From the NCBI GenBank assembly GCA_028564925.1, contig CM053033.1:87284468-87348467 (forward strand): DNA of 64,000 nt, read 5' to 3'. Origin of the DNA: Lithobates sylvaticus. Lineage: Eukaryota; Chordata; Amphibia; Anura; Ranidae. A program made the translations under genes and the position numbers. Below are positions 20,648-31,399 of this stretch, in pieces (position 1 is the first letter of the stretch; each line of letters starts with the position of its first letter). Under the pieces are notes generated by a model. The model was given only the letters and a program-made list of their open reading frames with translations, was not told the DNA's origin and did no database searches.

Positions 20648-21078
20648 GGCCCTGTTAAACAGGGGCAGAAGAATTGGGCCTTTGGTGGTGGTGCCACAAC
20701 ACTGTAAGCCCTCACAGTTACACTTGTTGGGCGCAGGAACGGGCCCTGCTTTGAAATATTATATCAAAAATTGTAATTACATGCCCTGTTAAACAGGGGC
20801 AGAAAAACTGGGCCTTGGACAGTGGTGGTGCCACAACACTCTAAACCCTCACAGATACTCATGTTGGGTGCAGGAAAGGGCCCTGCTCTGAAATATTATA
20901 TCAAAAATTGTAATTAAATGCCCCTGTTAAACAGGGGGAGAAAAATTGGGCCTTGGGCTTTGGTGGTGGTGCCACAACACTGTAAGCCCTCATAGTTACT
21001 CTTGTTGGGCACAGGAACGGGTCCTGCTTTGAAATATTATATCAAAAATTTTAATTACATGCCCCTGTTAAACAGGCC
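20648..21078 (+). repeat. Three-copy 134-141-bp tandem repeat
   Basis: The units start at CCCTGTTAAACAGG (20650, 20784, 20922, with a partial fourth at 21063). Each holds GGTGGTGCCACAACACT, GTTGGGCGCAGGAACGGG and AAATATTATATCAAAAATT. Each unit begins with a 14-bp palindrome-like CCTGTTAAACAGG. No coding frame is conserved between units. Confidence 0.9.
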
Positions 21079-21680
21079 TATCAAAGGAGTCTGTGGACAC
21101 GCGCACTCTTTGATCCGTTACAAACCCTCCAGCATCACTGAATGTGCATTCAGAAAGCACGCTGGATGCAGGACACGCTAGATGCATATTGAGCAAGTTC
21201 TGGCTAGTGGTCCATCCTCATGATCCAGTAACCCAGTGGATGTTCACACCACATTACTACATTCCTTGGGGCACCCAAAGGTGTCCCATGCAGCTAAAGT
21301 GTTTGGGTTTGGCTTGAAGCAAAGGTGGCAACCCTAGCTAGCCACGCTGTGTCCGCATCACCAAAGAGAGCCATGCTGTACCCGCACCACCAGAGAGAGA
21401 GAGCCATGCTGGCCAGCACCACCAGAGGGAGAAAGACTGAGCCACTGCCACAGGACACAGCCATGCTACACTACTGACCAGAGCCGGCCTGGGCAACCCA
21501 GAGTGAGCGAAAGTCCAGCCAGAGGTATCACTGCTGCAGTTTTACTGGGTCTGGTCAGAGGGCTTGTTGGCCATTATCCATTACTGTACTTAGGGAAGTG
21601 CCTATTCTGCTATTCTCGAACCTTAATACTGCCTGCAGTCCTTATTGACCGCCGCAACACATGCCAATGAGCTCCAACGT
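21079..21680. other. Unclassified, possibly old transposon-derived sequence
   Basis: Sequence such as GATGTTCACACCACATTACT and repeated CCACCAGAGAGAGAG follows the tandem repeat. It could be a worn DNA-transposon remnant, but I see no catalytic motif. No gene is supported. Confidence 0.3.
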
Positions 21681-21689
21681 TGGGTTGCC

Positions 21690-21775
21690 GACCCAAATAT
21701 AGGGGGGTGTGGGGGGTGACACCATTTTTTACTGCACCAAGTGACACCAAACCTAGTGACGCCACTGCACACGCA
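21690..21775. repeat. Edge fragment of the GTGACACC minisatellite family
   Basis: GGGGGGTGACACCA, then TGACACCAAACCTAGTGACG, matches the edge of the large minisatellite at 54660-54716 and, in reverse, the edge near 28200. Confidence 0.7.
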
Positions 21776-21974
21776 CCCAGGTTGAACTTCTAAGTTTATA
21801 TTCTGAGAAATAGCCAGCAAAGAGCACCCATTGTGTAGTGTAGAAAGCTCCAGAGAGGCAGTGTGTGGAACATGAGCATCATCTGGTGGAGAATTTGTGC
21901 ATAGCACGCTGTAGAGGTTTCCACCAGATGAGTCAGCTTATTTCCTGTTATGTCTTTTAGCTTATTTTTTCAGT

Positions 21975-22460
21975 GCAGGTGTCTTGCCGAGTTGGTTCCC
22001 CTGGCGGATTGGTTCCTCTGTGTACTGCGCAGGCGCAGTACGAACGACTAGCCATCTTCCGGAAATGTCCGAACCTAAACAGATGCAGTGAAGTGTACAC
22101 CGCACAGCTCATTTTGTTTGTTTAAAAAAAAAGTAAGTTTAAAAAAATACACTCCGAATTCAAAAGAAAAACCCCACAGATAGCACTCTAAAAACACGGC
22201 TTTTATATTCTCTCCTCTATATCCACAGCTGAACGATTTGTTTTTCTTTTTCCTTTGCCCCTTGCTTACAGTTATAATAGATACGCCCCTTAGTTAGACT
22301 TCCCCGGCATCGTCTCGTACACCGACTGCGCGTGCGCGGTGTACACTTCCCTCGCATCTGTTTAGCTTCGGTAATTTTCGGAATTTCGCCGCGCATGCGC
22401 AGTACGGATCTACACCAATCCGCCGAGGGGAACCATATCGGCAGAACACAGGAACTGCGG
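21975..22460. mobile_element. Inverted-repeat element with TGCGCAGGCGCAGTA arms
   Basis: The left arm (about 22000-22110: CTGCGCAGGCGCAGTACG, CCGAACCTAAACAGATG, GTGTACACCGCAC) pairs with the right arm (about 22315-22450: GCGGTGTACACTTCC, CATCTGTTTAGCTTCGG, GCGCATGCGCAGTACGG). The middle is AT-rich. Related GC blocks occur inside the hAT MITEs and at 34525-34590. The exact ends are unclear. Confidence 0.6.
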
Positions 22461-22559
22461 AATGCACTGACTTAAGTTTTTCATACAAGTCAACTGTCTA
22501 GTCATGGTCAACCTTCAAAAAAGTGCAGTGGGGTTGATTTACAAAAAGATTAGAGGATG

Positions 22560-22850
22560 TTCACCTAGCAAAGGGAAGCTTGAGTATAAAAGCCTGTACC
22601 CTGCCAAAAGCTGCAGAGTGGGACCCTTGCTCTCTGTGGGGAGCAGTGGTCTCTCTGCAGAGATCCAACATGCCTTCAGACCTATAGCTGTACAATCAGC
22701 AAAACACATTTCCCCTCTGATTGGAGAGCTCTGGCTCTGAAGTAGCAGGGGACTTATTGGACCTCTGTGAGGAGATCACTGCTTACCCATAGAGCAAAGG
22801 ATTCCACTCTGCAGCATGCTGGCAGGGGACAGGCTTTTCTACTAGGCTGT
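22560..22850. repeat. Inverted repeat
   Basis: The left arm AAAAGCCTGTACCCTGCCA...AGCTGCAGAGTGG (about 22577-22621) pairs with the right arm CCACTCTGCAGCATGC...GACAGGCTTTTC (about 22804-22840). It is probably an old MITE; the ends are not defined. Confidence 0.55.
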
Positions 22851-22937
22851 TTCTGCTTTTCCAAAGAAATGAATTGTAAGACTTTGCACAGCTTTTGTTT
22901 TGATGTACCTGGAATGTATTTAGCGGATTAAAACTGA

Positions 22938-23310
22938 GCCCTGGTTCATACTGGTGCGATGTGGGAAACAAACACGATTCGCTGTGTTTCCCCGCATCGC
23001 AATCGCACGGCGTCCATGCGATCTGCTGCGGGTGTCAATGTTAGATTAATGGCACCCCAAAACAGATTGCAAAACACAGTGTAATTGCCAGAATCGCATC
23101 GCATGGTTGTGAACACCCATGCAATGCTATTCAGATGCGGGGAATAAAAAGGGTCCTGCGCCATTTTGGTGCGGATGTGATGCGATTTGAGCCATACAAA
23201 ATGTATGGCTCAAATCGCACCACACAGACATCGCATGCGATTGTTCATAGGAATGTGGTCCGATTCCTGGGCGAATCACATGTGGTTTTCCAAATTCACT
23301 AGTGTAAACC
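22938..23310. mobile_element. M5 MITE
   Basis: Inverted ends (AGCCCTGGTTCATACTGGTG on the left, AGTGTAAACCCAGGC on the right) surround a palindrome centred near 23204 (GCGATTTGAGCCATAC... and its complement). The relative at 27146-29075 carries a large insertion in the same centre. Confidence 0.75.
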
Positions 23311-23341
23311 CAGGCGCAAAATTCAAGTTCCATTTACATAT

Positions 23342-23830
23342 TGGGGGAGATTTACTAAAACTGGTGCACACAGAATCTGGTACAGCTGTGCATTGTAACC
23401 AATCAGCTTCTAACTTCAGCTTGTTAAATTAAAGTGGCGCTCCACCCGAACGGGGAAGCTCTGCTTGTTTTCCTTCTCCCCCCCCCCCTCTGCTGCCACA
23501 TTTGGCACCTTTCGGGAGGGGGCACAGCGAACTCAGCTAGACGTTCACCCCCCCTCCTCATTCCCCCTCCACTGGGCCATTCACAAAATGCAGCGCGCTT
23601 CACGCATGCTCAGTAGAGACGAGATGGCGGCGGCAGCACCAGAGAGCCATTTGAAAAATTTGCTGGGGTGACACAGCTGGATTCGTGGACAGGTAAGTGT
23701 ATTTGTAGCTGCTGACTTTTAATGTTTTCTGAAGGAGCCTGGAGCTCCGCTTTAAGCTTTGACAATTAAAACCTGGAAGCTGATTGGTTACTATGCACAG
23801 CTTCTTCAGATTCAGTTTTAGTAAATATTC
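23342..23830. mobile_element. M6 palindromic MITE, split near its centre by M4
   Basis: The left arm (GGGGAGATTTACTAAAACTG ... TGTAACCAATCAGCTTC) pairs with the right arm (GAAGCTGATTGGTTACTATG ... TTTTAGTAAAT). The nested M4 at 23433-23751 sits between AAATTAA and TTAAGCTTTG. Confidence 0.8.
23433..23751. mobile_element. M4 MITE with TTAA duplication
   Basis: It is flanked by TTAA at 23429-23432 and 23752-23755. The ends are AGTGGCGCTCCACCCG and ...CTGGAGCTCCGCT. It contains GTAGCTGCTGACTTTTAA and an exact CAGGTAAGT at 23690-23698 pointing to the right end. Removing it with one TTAA restores the M6 palindrome. Confidence 0.9.
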
Positions 23831-24124
23831 CCCTCTCCATTATGATAAGCGTTAATGTGTGTTGTGTTTAGGCAGCCAATGACTTACTTTGAATGGGCTG
23901 CCTTACATGCCACAGTTGATCAAAATCACTCCAGTGGAAAGTTTTCTTCCGTGCAGCACAGCACACTGCAACATACATTAGTGGAGATGTATTGGAAAGG
24001 TGCATTGGGGTGCCATTCATATATTTTTACACATTCATACAAAATGTGCATTAGTGCAGTGGTGTAAATAACTGCCTAATGGATGCGCGGAAACCAGCAT
24101 CCAATTCGCATAAGTGTGAACCCA

Positions 24125-26190
24125 TCCTAAAGGTTTCCACTTATGACCCCAGATAAAGGAAATGAGTACTCACAAACAATTATTTGAAAAAAACACAAAA
24201 GTTTATTCACAAAATTCCATAAAAAATGGTATAGAAACTGCAAACAATTGTCATACGTGTAGCATGTATTCCCCAATTCAGTTGGAGTATATTTGTCCTC
24301 TTAGGACCTAGCCCATATGAAATATGAATGTACATCAAAAAGAGTATTAACAATAATTATTATCCATAAATATATTAGGCTAGATCACAGAAGATGCTGG
24401 TCTTGATCTCTGATCTCTATGCATTTCGCCAACATCTGGCTTCTTCAGGAGATCATGCAAGCAATCAGGAGCACAAAACGTTCAGTCCAATTGGCAGGGT
24501 CCACGTCAACCCTAATGCTCCATACACACGATCGGACAACAAAACCGTGGATTTTTTTTTCCGAAGGATATTGGCTCCAACTTGTCTTGCATACACACGG
24601 TCACACAAATGTTGGCCAACAATTACGAATGTGGGAATGTGGTGACGTACAAGACGTACGATAAGCTGAGAAAAAGGCAGTTCGATAGCCAGTGCAGCTC
24701 CTTCTGCTTGATTCCGAGCATGCGTGAACTTTTGTGCGTCGGACTTGTGTACACACGATCGGAAATTCCGACAACAAAGTCTTGTTGCCGGAAAATTTGA
24801 GAACCTGCTAGCCAACATTTGTTGGCGGAAAGTCCGACAACAAATGTTCGATGGAGCATACACACGGTCGGACATTCAGCCAACAAGCTCACATCCAACA
24901 TTTGTTGTTGGAAAATCCGATCGTGTGTACGGGGCATTAGAGTGGGGGTAGCACATCAGGGCTAATGCAGCTGATAGGGAAGCCTCTGAGGGCAGTCCAA
25001 AGCTTGAAAGAATAAAGTTACTTGAAAATGACTGGTCAAGATCAGATTCTTAGGCAAGGCAATTCGGATCCATATGATTAAAAAAGCTTGAATAACTAAA
25101 TATGGTCTGCTTAGCCGGTCCTTGTGTGAGTTATCATGGCCCCCAAGACAAGACTGCTGCATGATGCTACCACGGGTACAACAGGACATGTAAGCCTGGA
25201 GCAACAGCCATAATGTGTGAGGAGAGGAAGGGGGGGCAGCTGGACTGGAGGAGCTGGATGGCAAGATTACAGAACTCCCACACTACGCTGGCGGGGAAGA
25301 GGGGGGGAGTTCAGGGGGACATTGTTTACCTATCGACTGATTTCTTAAGGAAGCCGTCTCCACAACAATCAGCTATTCACTAGTTGTTAAGGACGCAGGC
25401 GGGTGCCTGCTCCTTAACAACCAGCATATTTTTGGCATGTAAAAATGTAATCACAAGATAAAAGTACAGGGCAATGTGGAGAGCCACATTACCCTGTACT
25501 TCTATCTCGTGATCACATTTTTATTTTTGTACGCTGGTTTTTAGAAATAAATTACCGTTTTTGAACTACACTATGTGGAAGCATTTTCTTTCTTCACATA
25601 TTATCCCGATGAGAGTGGCTCTGGTGTCCTGTTGATCTTACCATCCAGATCCAGTTCTGAGGTCCCTGTGATTGGAGATCCTTTTGGAGGTTTTCCATCC
25701 TTTCCCTGGATTATATCGCGGAGGTCCTGGACCCTTTGAAATTCCATACATCGGCCATTTGTGGCATTATGCCTGTAAGACTCCTTGTTGCTGACATTGG
25801 AGTCCACCCATTCCGGTAAGGGCACATGCACTTCTCTCCATTGTTGATGATGTATTACCCTTGATGTCTTCCACACTAGACAGTGTTCAGCATCTGTTTT
25901 TTTGTGTTTTTTTCTGACTGTTTATTATCCTGTGTTGGATGCCCAGACTTCGATTTTCACCATAGTTCATGTTGACTACACTTTATATATAATTTTTTTC
26001 ACTGGTTTGACTCACATTTTTTCAGCGGTTTGAGTTTTTGGGTTGTTCCACCCTATTATACATCGCCTTTTCTAAATGGACATTTCACATATTATTTATC
26101 CATTTGTATTTTTGATTAATTAGTATCATCCTTTATCAACTCACTTATATTAACATATTTGTGTTTATAGGTTAGCGCTACATTTTTTTA
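24125..26190. repeat. Unclassified 2-kb repeat-like region with nested M7
   Basis: AT-rich sequence includes AAAAGTTTATTCACAAAATT near 24200 and CATTTCGCCAACATCTGGC followed by TTCTTCAGGAGATCATG near 24425, a motif often seen near ends of amphibian repeats. A 91-codon open frame on the minus strand (25876-25601) shows no family I recognise. M7 is inserted at 24525-24937. I cannot name the class. Confidence 0.35.
24525..24937. mobile_element. M7 MITE (TACACACGATCGGA family)
   Basis: The ends ATGCTCCATACACACGATCG and ...GATCGTGTGTACGGGGCAT are each flanked by TA. The interior repeats TCCGACAACAAA and CCAACATTTGTTG in both orientations. Relatives are P1 (10007-11952), 35038-35417 and the right end at 56009-56033. 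Confidence 0.88.
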
Positions 26191-27145
26191 CCTAAAGTTA
26201 GAAGCTAACTGATTACCAATTCTATTTGTTCCAGTTTTGATAAATTCCCCCCAAAAGGTCTTATGTATTAATTGTTAAGACATTTCTTGCAGCCACCTAG
26301 TTAGATAGTTAATTCTGAAGGGTGATGTAACATGCAAAAATAGACGATGTTATCAAGGGGATTCAGGAAGCAGATCTACCCAATGCACATGTGAGATGCT
26401 CTGTGAAAACTGGTTCCAGAGGATTACAGATCCCTAATCCAGATTAGGGTAAATAAGTAGACCTGATTTTATTATGGTTTCAGTGTTTCTTACATAGCCT
26501 TTGTCATTCACTGGCTTTACCTTTACTGTTCCTTGGAATTGCACCTTAAAATATCCTTATACTGTGTTATTAAACAGTTTGGCAACAAATAATCTTGCTC
26601 CACATATCTCTGTGTATTACTCATTTTGTATCTACAGGCAACCTGATGATCAGAGCACTTTCCATGTCAATTCTTGACAGTGGAGTTAGAAGAAGAAAAA
26701 AAAGCAATTTTTTTTAGCAGTTTTTATAAATAACTCCAATGGGTTGCTTGGATACAAAATTCTAACAAACAAGAGAAATATCTAATTCAAGGCTACCGAC
26801 GCGTTGCAGCTGGTGAAGGCCAGCTCCTCACATGATGTCTACTACAGCTCTGTAGAGAGCGCACAGTGGATAAGGACATTGTAACAAATATGAGATCTGA
26901 CCTCGTATCTGAGGCTGATACACAGTGCTTGTAGAGAGCACACTCGCATCTATTTTGTGGGGGCTTTGAAAATCCTGATACAGGTTTTGTGACTGGCCAA
27001 CTTTCAAAGGTAAGCATACATTCTGCAAACTGTGCACACAGCAAAGCAGTTATATGTGGTCAAGATGTTGCTTATTTTAGGAGTTTAGTACCCAACACTA
27101 GTTGCTTTTGTCAAGGATGGAAGGGGTTAAAGTAGATATAAACCC
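26190..27145. other. No gene or clear repeat
   Basis: AT-rich sequence. CGACGCGTTGCAGCTGGTGA near 26799 resembles a repeat edge motif, but I see no partner end and no coding family. Confidence 0.4.
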
Positions 27146-27739
27146 TAAGCCCAAATTCACACTAGAACACGCTGCGGGAATCTCCCGATCCGTGCACATT
27201 TCCCGCACCATGTTCAATTCTCACTGGCCTTGTGATCTGCAGTGGGTGTCAGTACACCACAAAAGCAGGTCGCAAACATAGTGAGTTTGACTGCTCCGGA
27301 TTGCATGCTACAAAACGACCATGCCATCCGGCTTCTAAAATTTGTGCATGCACTACTTTGGTGCGTTGCGATTTGAGCCCATTCAAAATTAGGATTGCAC
27401 CGATACCACTTTCTTAAGACCGAGTACAAGTAGCGATACCTTTTTCAAGTACTCGCCGATACCGATTACTGATACTTTTTCTAATGTCATGTGACAAACA
27501 GTGGCACTAATATGCAGCACTGATTGGCACTGATGAGGCGTAGACTGTGTCCGTAGTTTTTCATTTACATTTTTTTTACAATTACATATTTTTTACATTT
27601 TTTACATGGGGGGGGGGGGGGGGGGTGTACGGTGTCAGTGTTTTTATTTATTTATTTATTTTATTTATTTTTTACAATTTAACTTTTAAATATTTATTAC
27701 AATTCTTTCTTTCTTTCTATCAGTCCTGTTGGGGTGGCC

Positions 27740-28130
27740 TTTGGTGAGATATCAGGGGTCTAAACAGACCCCTGACATCTCACCTTTGAGACAGGGACAG
27801 GAACTGAGGACACAGATTGCCCAGTCCCTTTCTCTGCAGCCTCAGCTTCTCTGAAGATGAATCGACAGGAGACAGAGGCTCCTGTTCATTCATAAACTGA
27901 AGCATCGTAAACAAAGTTTACGATGCTTAGTTATGAATGAACACAGTCAGTGATCACTGACTCTGTTCATTCAGAAAAGGAAGGAGCCGGTAAATGACAT
28001 AGATACCGGCTCCTTACTTCGCTCTCCATCCTGACAGAAGGAGGACACGGACGGGGACCAGAGGAGGACACGGACAGGACAGTTAGGGATAATTGGTGCA
28101 GCGATAGGGGAGTTACAATCACTGATCTCC
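27740..28130 (+). repeat. R4 block, copy 1
   Basis: It contains TTTGGTGAGATATCAGGGGT, a short hairpin around CTAAACAGACCCCTGAC, GAAGCATCGTAAAC, and GGAGCCGGTAAATGACATAG. The second copy is at 34023-34345. It is non-coding. Confidence 0.85.
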
Positions 28131-28199
28131 CTGTGTGGCTTTCAATAAAGCAGCGGAAAGCCATAGGAGGGAGAGGAGGCAAAGCGCCTGTCATCTGCT

Positions 28200-28640
28200 T
28201 CAGTGGCATCACTAGGTTTGGTGTCACCCGGGGTGGAAAAAGTTGGTGTCATCCCCCCTCCACCAACTATAGTCCCACCTTCAGTACAGACCCCCCTCCC
28301 TCATTACAGACCCCCCTCCACTAACTATTAAGTACAAACCCCCCACTAAGTACAGACCCCCTCCACTAAGTATAGACCCCCCTCACTCAGTACAGACCCC
28401 CTTTAGTCAGTATAAACCCCCCATTAAGTACAGACCCCCCCTCCATCAGTATAGACCCCCCTCAGTGCAGACCCCCCCATCAGCATAGACCCCCCTCAGT
28501 GCAGACCCTCACCCTCCATCAGCATAAGCCCCCCCATCAGCATAGACCCCCCTCAGTGCAGATCTCCCCTCCATCAGCATAGACCCCCTCCATCAGCATA
28601 GAGCCCCTCAGTGCAGACCCCCCTCTCCACTTGTGCTAGT
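28200..28640 (-). repeat. C-rich minisatellite, inverse relative of the 52-54 kb array
   Basis: Repeated units of the form CATCAGCATAGACCCCCC and CTCAGTGCAGACCCCC run on the plus strand. Their complement, GGGGTCTGCACTGATGGAG, is the unit of the large array at 52300-54655. The left edge has ACTAGGTTTGGTGTCACCC, the complement of that array's right edge. Confidence 0.85.
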
Positions 28641-29075
28641 AGTCCCCCCCTCCTCTCCCCTCCAATAGCGCCCCCAGCACATGTCCATCTAAGATACAAT
28701 ACACTGTTCAGACCTCAGAACATTGTGGGATATGCACAGCGGTGTGTCCCTCCTCGGACTCCCTCCTCCTGTCCTGTGTACATGTAAACAGAGAGGAGGG
28801 AGGAGCCCCCCCCCCCCCCCCAGTGATGATACTGAGCTGCTTTATTGAAAGCCACACAGGGAGATGGTGTTTGTAACTCCCCCACCACCGCACCGATCAT
28901 CTCTGAGGCTGCCCAGGTATTGGATCAAGCATCGGAGCATTTGCACAAGTAGTACTCGTACAAATGCTCGGTATTGGTGCAACCCTCACCATTCAAAATT
29001 AATAGGCTCAAATCTCACCGCACTGAATTGCATGTAAATTGCACAGTAATGCTGTGCAATTCATAGTGTGAACCA

Positions 29076-30330
29076 GGGCTAACTGAATGGCATTTTGTTT
29101 GCTAAATCACTATGTATCCTAAAAAGATGGCATTTCTCTAGGCAGGTTTCCAGATGGTAAAAAGAGTAGACCATGCCTGAATGATGTGTGTCAGAATGGC
29201 CTTCATCAGAAGCACATGTGACAGGGAGACAGGCAGATTGCATTGTGTTCCTATAACAGAAAGTGTCCCGTGTGATCTATTGTCTTGAATTCCTCCTGAA
29301 AATATAGAAGCGCACTTCCTGTACCAATGCAGCCCTGTCCTGTAGCCTCGTAGCTGTATATCTGCAGTGTGAGATCTAAGGCTCTGCTGCTTCTGACTGC
29401 TTATCTCAGGAGATTTGGTGGTATCACTACTGTTCTGCTCACTTTTCTCCTTACTGGAAAGTTTCTTGAAAAATCCCCAACCAAGTATGAAATCAAGGGG
29501 GCAGCTTTGGTACGAGCAATCAAAGCCCTGCTTCTACCAAGATGGCCACCCCTATACAGAGATATGAGGCTCATTTTCAAGCACAGGTATTAGCATCTTT
29601 AATTTAGCCACACCATTTTTAGGTCTCACTGGATTCAACTGAAATTACTTTGTACTCTTAAAAAATATATAATTATACTGGTGCACTAGCTTTGTAAATT
29701 AAGCATATAGTGTAGAAAAACTCATAGTAAGTCAGTACTGGGGAAGGATCAACTGCAAGAAGACTAAAGGCGATACTGGTGACTAGTTCTCTTCATCCCC
29801 AATTTTGGGGACTCAGCTTCCACAATACAGGTTCACATGTTAAACCTTATATGAGATATTAGTTATTAGGTTTACACATACTTCAAGTTTTCCTAGTAGT
29901 AATGTATTTGCCCCTCCATCAGAGCCATAGTAAAAGGTGTACCTTCCAGTTCATTGTATTTCTACATTATGGAGAATCAGGGAACTCCAAGAAAATATTG
30001 AAAACCCTGCTGTCTGCATTTTACAGTCTCCAACTCTAGAGGGCGCAGGCTCTCCTCTGAATATGGATTTTTGTTCAATAAACAGGGAAAGTAACAAAGG
30101 ACCAGGTGAGCAGTGTGATAATAACCCATAGCAATCAATCCAAATCCCAGCCATGTCAGCTCGTCCCAAAATCCAAGCAGTCAACCTGTTTTTTTTTTTT
30201 TTGCTCTCTCACCTTGTCACTCTGCATAATGTACAAATCACTCTGGAATCGTCTCATTCTCTGGAGACATGGCCCAGTCCTCTTTGTTGTGTAGCAGCAG
30301 TGCCAAAATTGAAGTGCTACTAGTCTAAAT
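29076..30330. other. No gene or recognised repeat
   Basis: Mixed-composition sequence. A 74-codon frame (29369-29593) has no recognised family. This may be host DNA between insertions. Confidence 0.45.
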
Positions 30331-30460
30331 CTGGTGTCACAGCTAGGCTGTAGCTAGCCTACGCTGTGATCATTGTTTTATGCTTTTGTTAGTTTTCATG
30401 TTGTAAAGCGCTGTGCAAACTGTTGGCGCTATATACAGAAAATCCTGTATAATAATAATT
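30330..30460 (+). mobile_element. Retroposon 3' tail (GTAAAGCGCTGTGCAAACTG type)
   Basis: TTGTAAAGCGCTGTGCAAAC followed by GTTGGCGCTATATAC and an ATAATAATAAT tail matches by eye the tail at 61560-61615, a form common at 3' ends of amphibian LINE/SINE copies. The 5' extent is unclear. Confidence 0.6.
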
Positions 30461-30869
30461 CCCTCTAAGCCTACCGCATTTTACCTCCAACTTACTCCTG
30501 GAGAGTGTTCTCCAGTGAATAGAGCAAGAAGATACATTGTTGGGGGTTAATTTATTTCACCCTGGCCAATCACTAGGAAGATTATTGCCAGTGAAATGGG
30601 TTCAGGGAAAGAGATAAATATTTTGGAGGCCCTTCTAAAAGGGTCCTTTGCCTCCCAGACTTTGTCTGGAGAAGATGTAGGGGTGGAGGTTCTCTGATTG
30701 CTGCCTGGAGAAAGCGAGAAGAGTCCAAACACCATTTTCCTCCCAGGCCTACTGCTTTGTGAAGTAGCAGTTCCAGAGCCTAGAGCCCAAGATAGGAAGT
30801 TTAGCTAGGTTAAGGAATGGAAGTACAGGAAGGTGCCTTTAAACAAGCTTTCTCAGTTTATTACTAGCC
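30461..30869. other. No gene or recognised repeat
   Basis: No terminal repeats or coding motifs were seen. Confidence 0.4.
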
Positions 30870-30873
30870 TTAA

Positions 30874-31346
30874 AGGGGTTGTTTTTTTTTTTTTTTAAAT
30901 AACAAACATGTCATACTTACCTCCACTGTGCAGTTCAAACATGTCATACTTACCTCCACATCGTCTTTTGGGGTCCCCCAATGGCACTCGCGGCTCTTCC
31001 TCGCATCGGTAAACCCCCTCGGAGAAGCGCTCTCCCTGGGGGCTACCGTGAGGGCGCACTCCCTGAGTCCAGCATTTGCGTCCATAGAATGCCGGATTCG
31101 GCCCGCCCCCCCCCGGGCGCCTGCGTCATTGGATTTGATTGACAGCAGTGGGAGCCAATGGCTGCGCTGCTATCGATCTATTCAATCAAGAGCCAAGAAC
31201 CCCAGCCAGAGAGGTAGAGCGCATCTTCGGCGGGGGAAAAAATGGGGTCAGGTGAGTAAAACTGGGGGGCTGCTCAGTGGCAGAAGTTTTTTTACCTTAA
31301 TGCATAGGATGCATTAGGTGAAAAAACACGACAGTTTACAACCCCT
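30874..31346. mobile_element. M8 MITE, TTAA-flanked
   Basis: It lies between TTAA at 30870-30873 and 31347-31350, with ends AGGGGTTGTTTTT and ...GTTTACAACCCCT. AACATGTCATACTTACCTCC is present twice (near 30904 and 30940). Outward splice-donor-like motifs are CTTACCTCC (minus) near 30920 and 30950, and CAGGTGAGTAAAA (plus) near 31250. Confidence 0.85.
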
Positions 31347-31399
31347 TTAAAGACTGGTGGGCTTCATTATGAAGGCAAACTACTGACATGATAGAAGCT

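Larger units (their letters stand above)
27391..28990. mobile_element. hAT-like element carrying R4 and a minisatellite
   Basis: The left end AGGATTGCACCGATACC and the right end GGTATTGGTGCAACCCT (complement AGGGTTGCACCAATACC) form termini with CCGATACC repeats inside. A 10-bp repeat ATTCAAAATT flanks it (27381-27390, 28991-29000), with four extra bases on the right. No transposase was seen. The cargo is a G run (27607-27625), an R4 block and a C-rich minisatellite. Confidence 0.65.
27146..29075. mobile_element. M5-related MITE split at its centre by a hAT-like element
   Basis: The left arm (27146-27390, ending GCGATTTGAGCCCATTCAAA) and the right arm (29001-29075, AATAGGCTCAAATCTCACCG ... 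GTGTGAACCAGGGCT) are M5 arms. Compare the uninterrupted centre at 23180-23225. The insert is 27391-28990. Confidence 0.7.

Noticed and set aside
25601-25876. 91-codon minus-strand frame
   Set aside because: No recognised family, no splice or promoter context, within an unclassified repeat-like region.
29369-29593. 74-codon frame as a small gene
   Set aside because: No motif, signal or conserved neighbour; length is compatible with chance.
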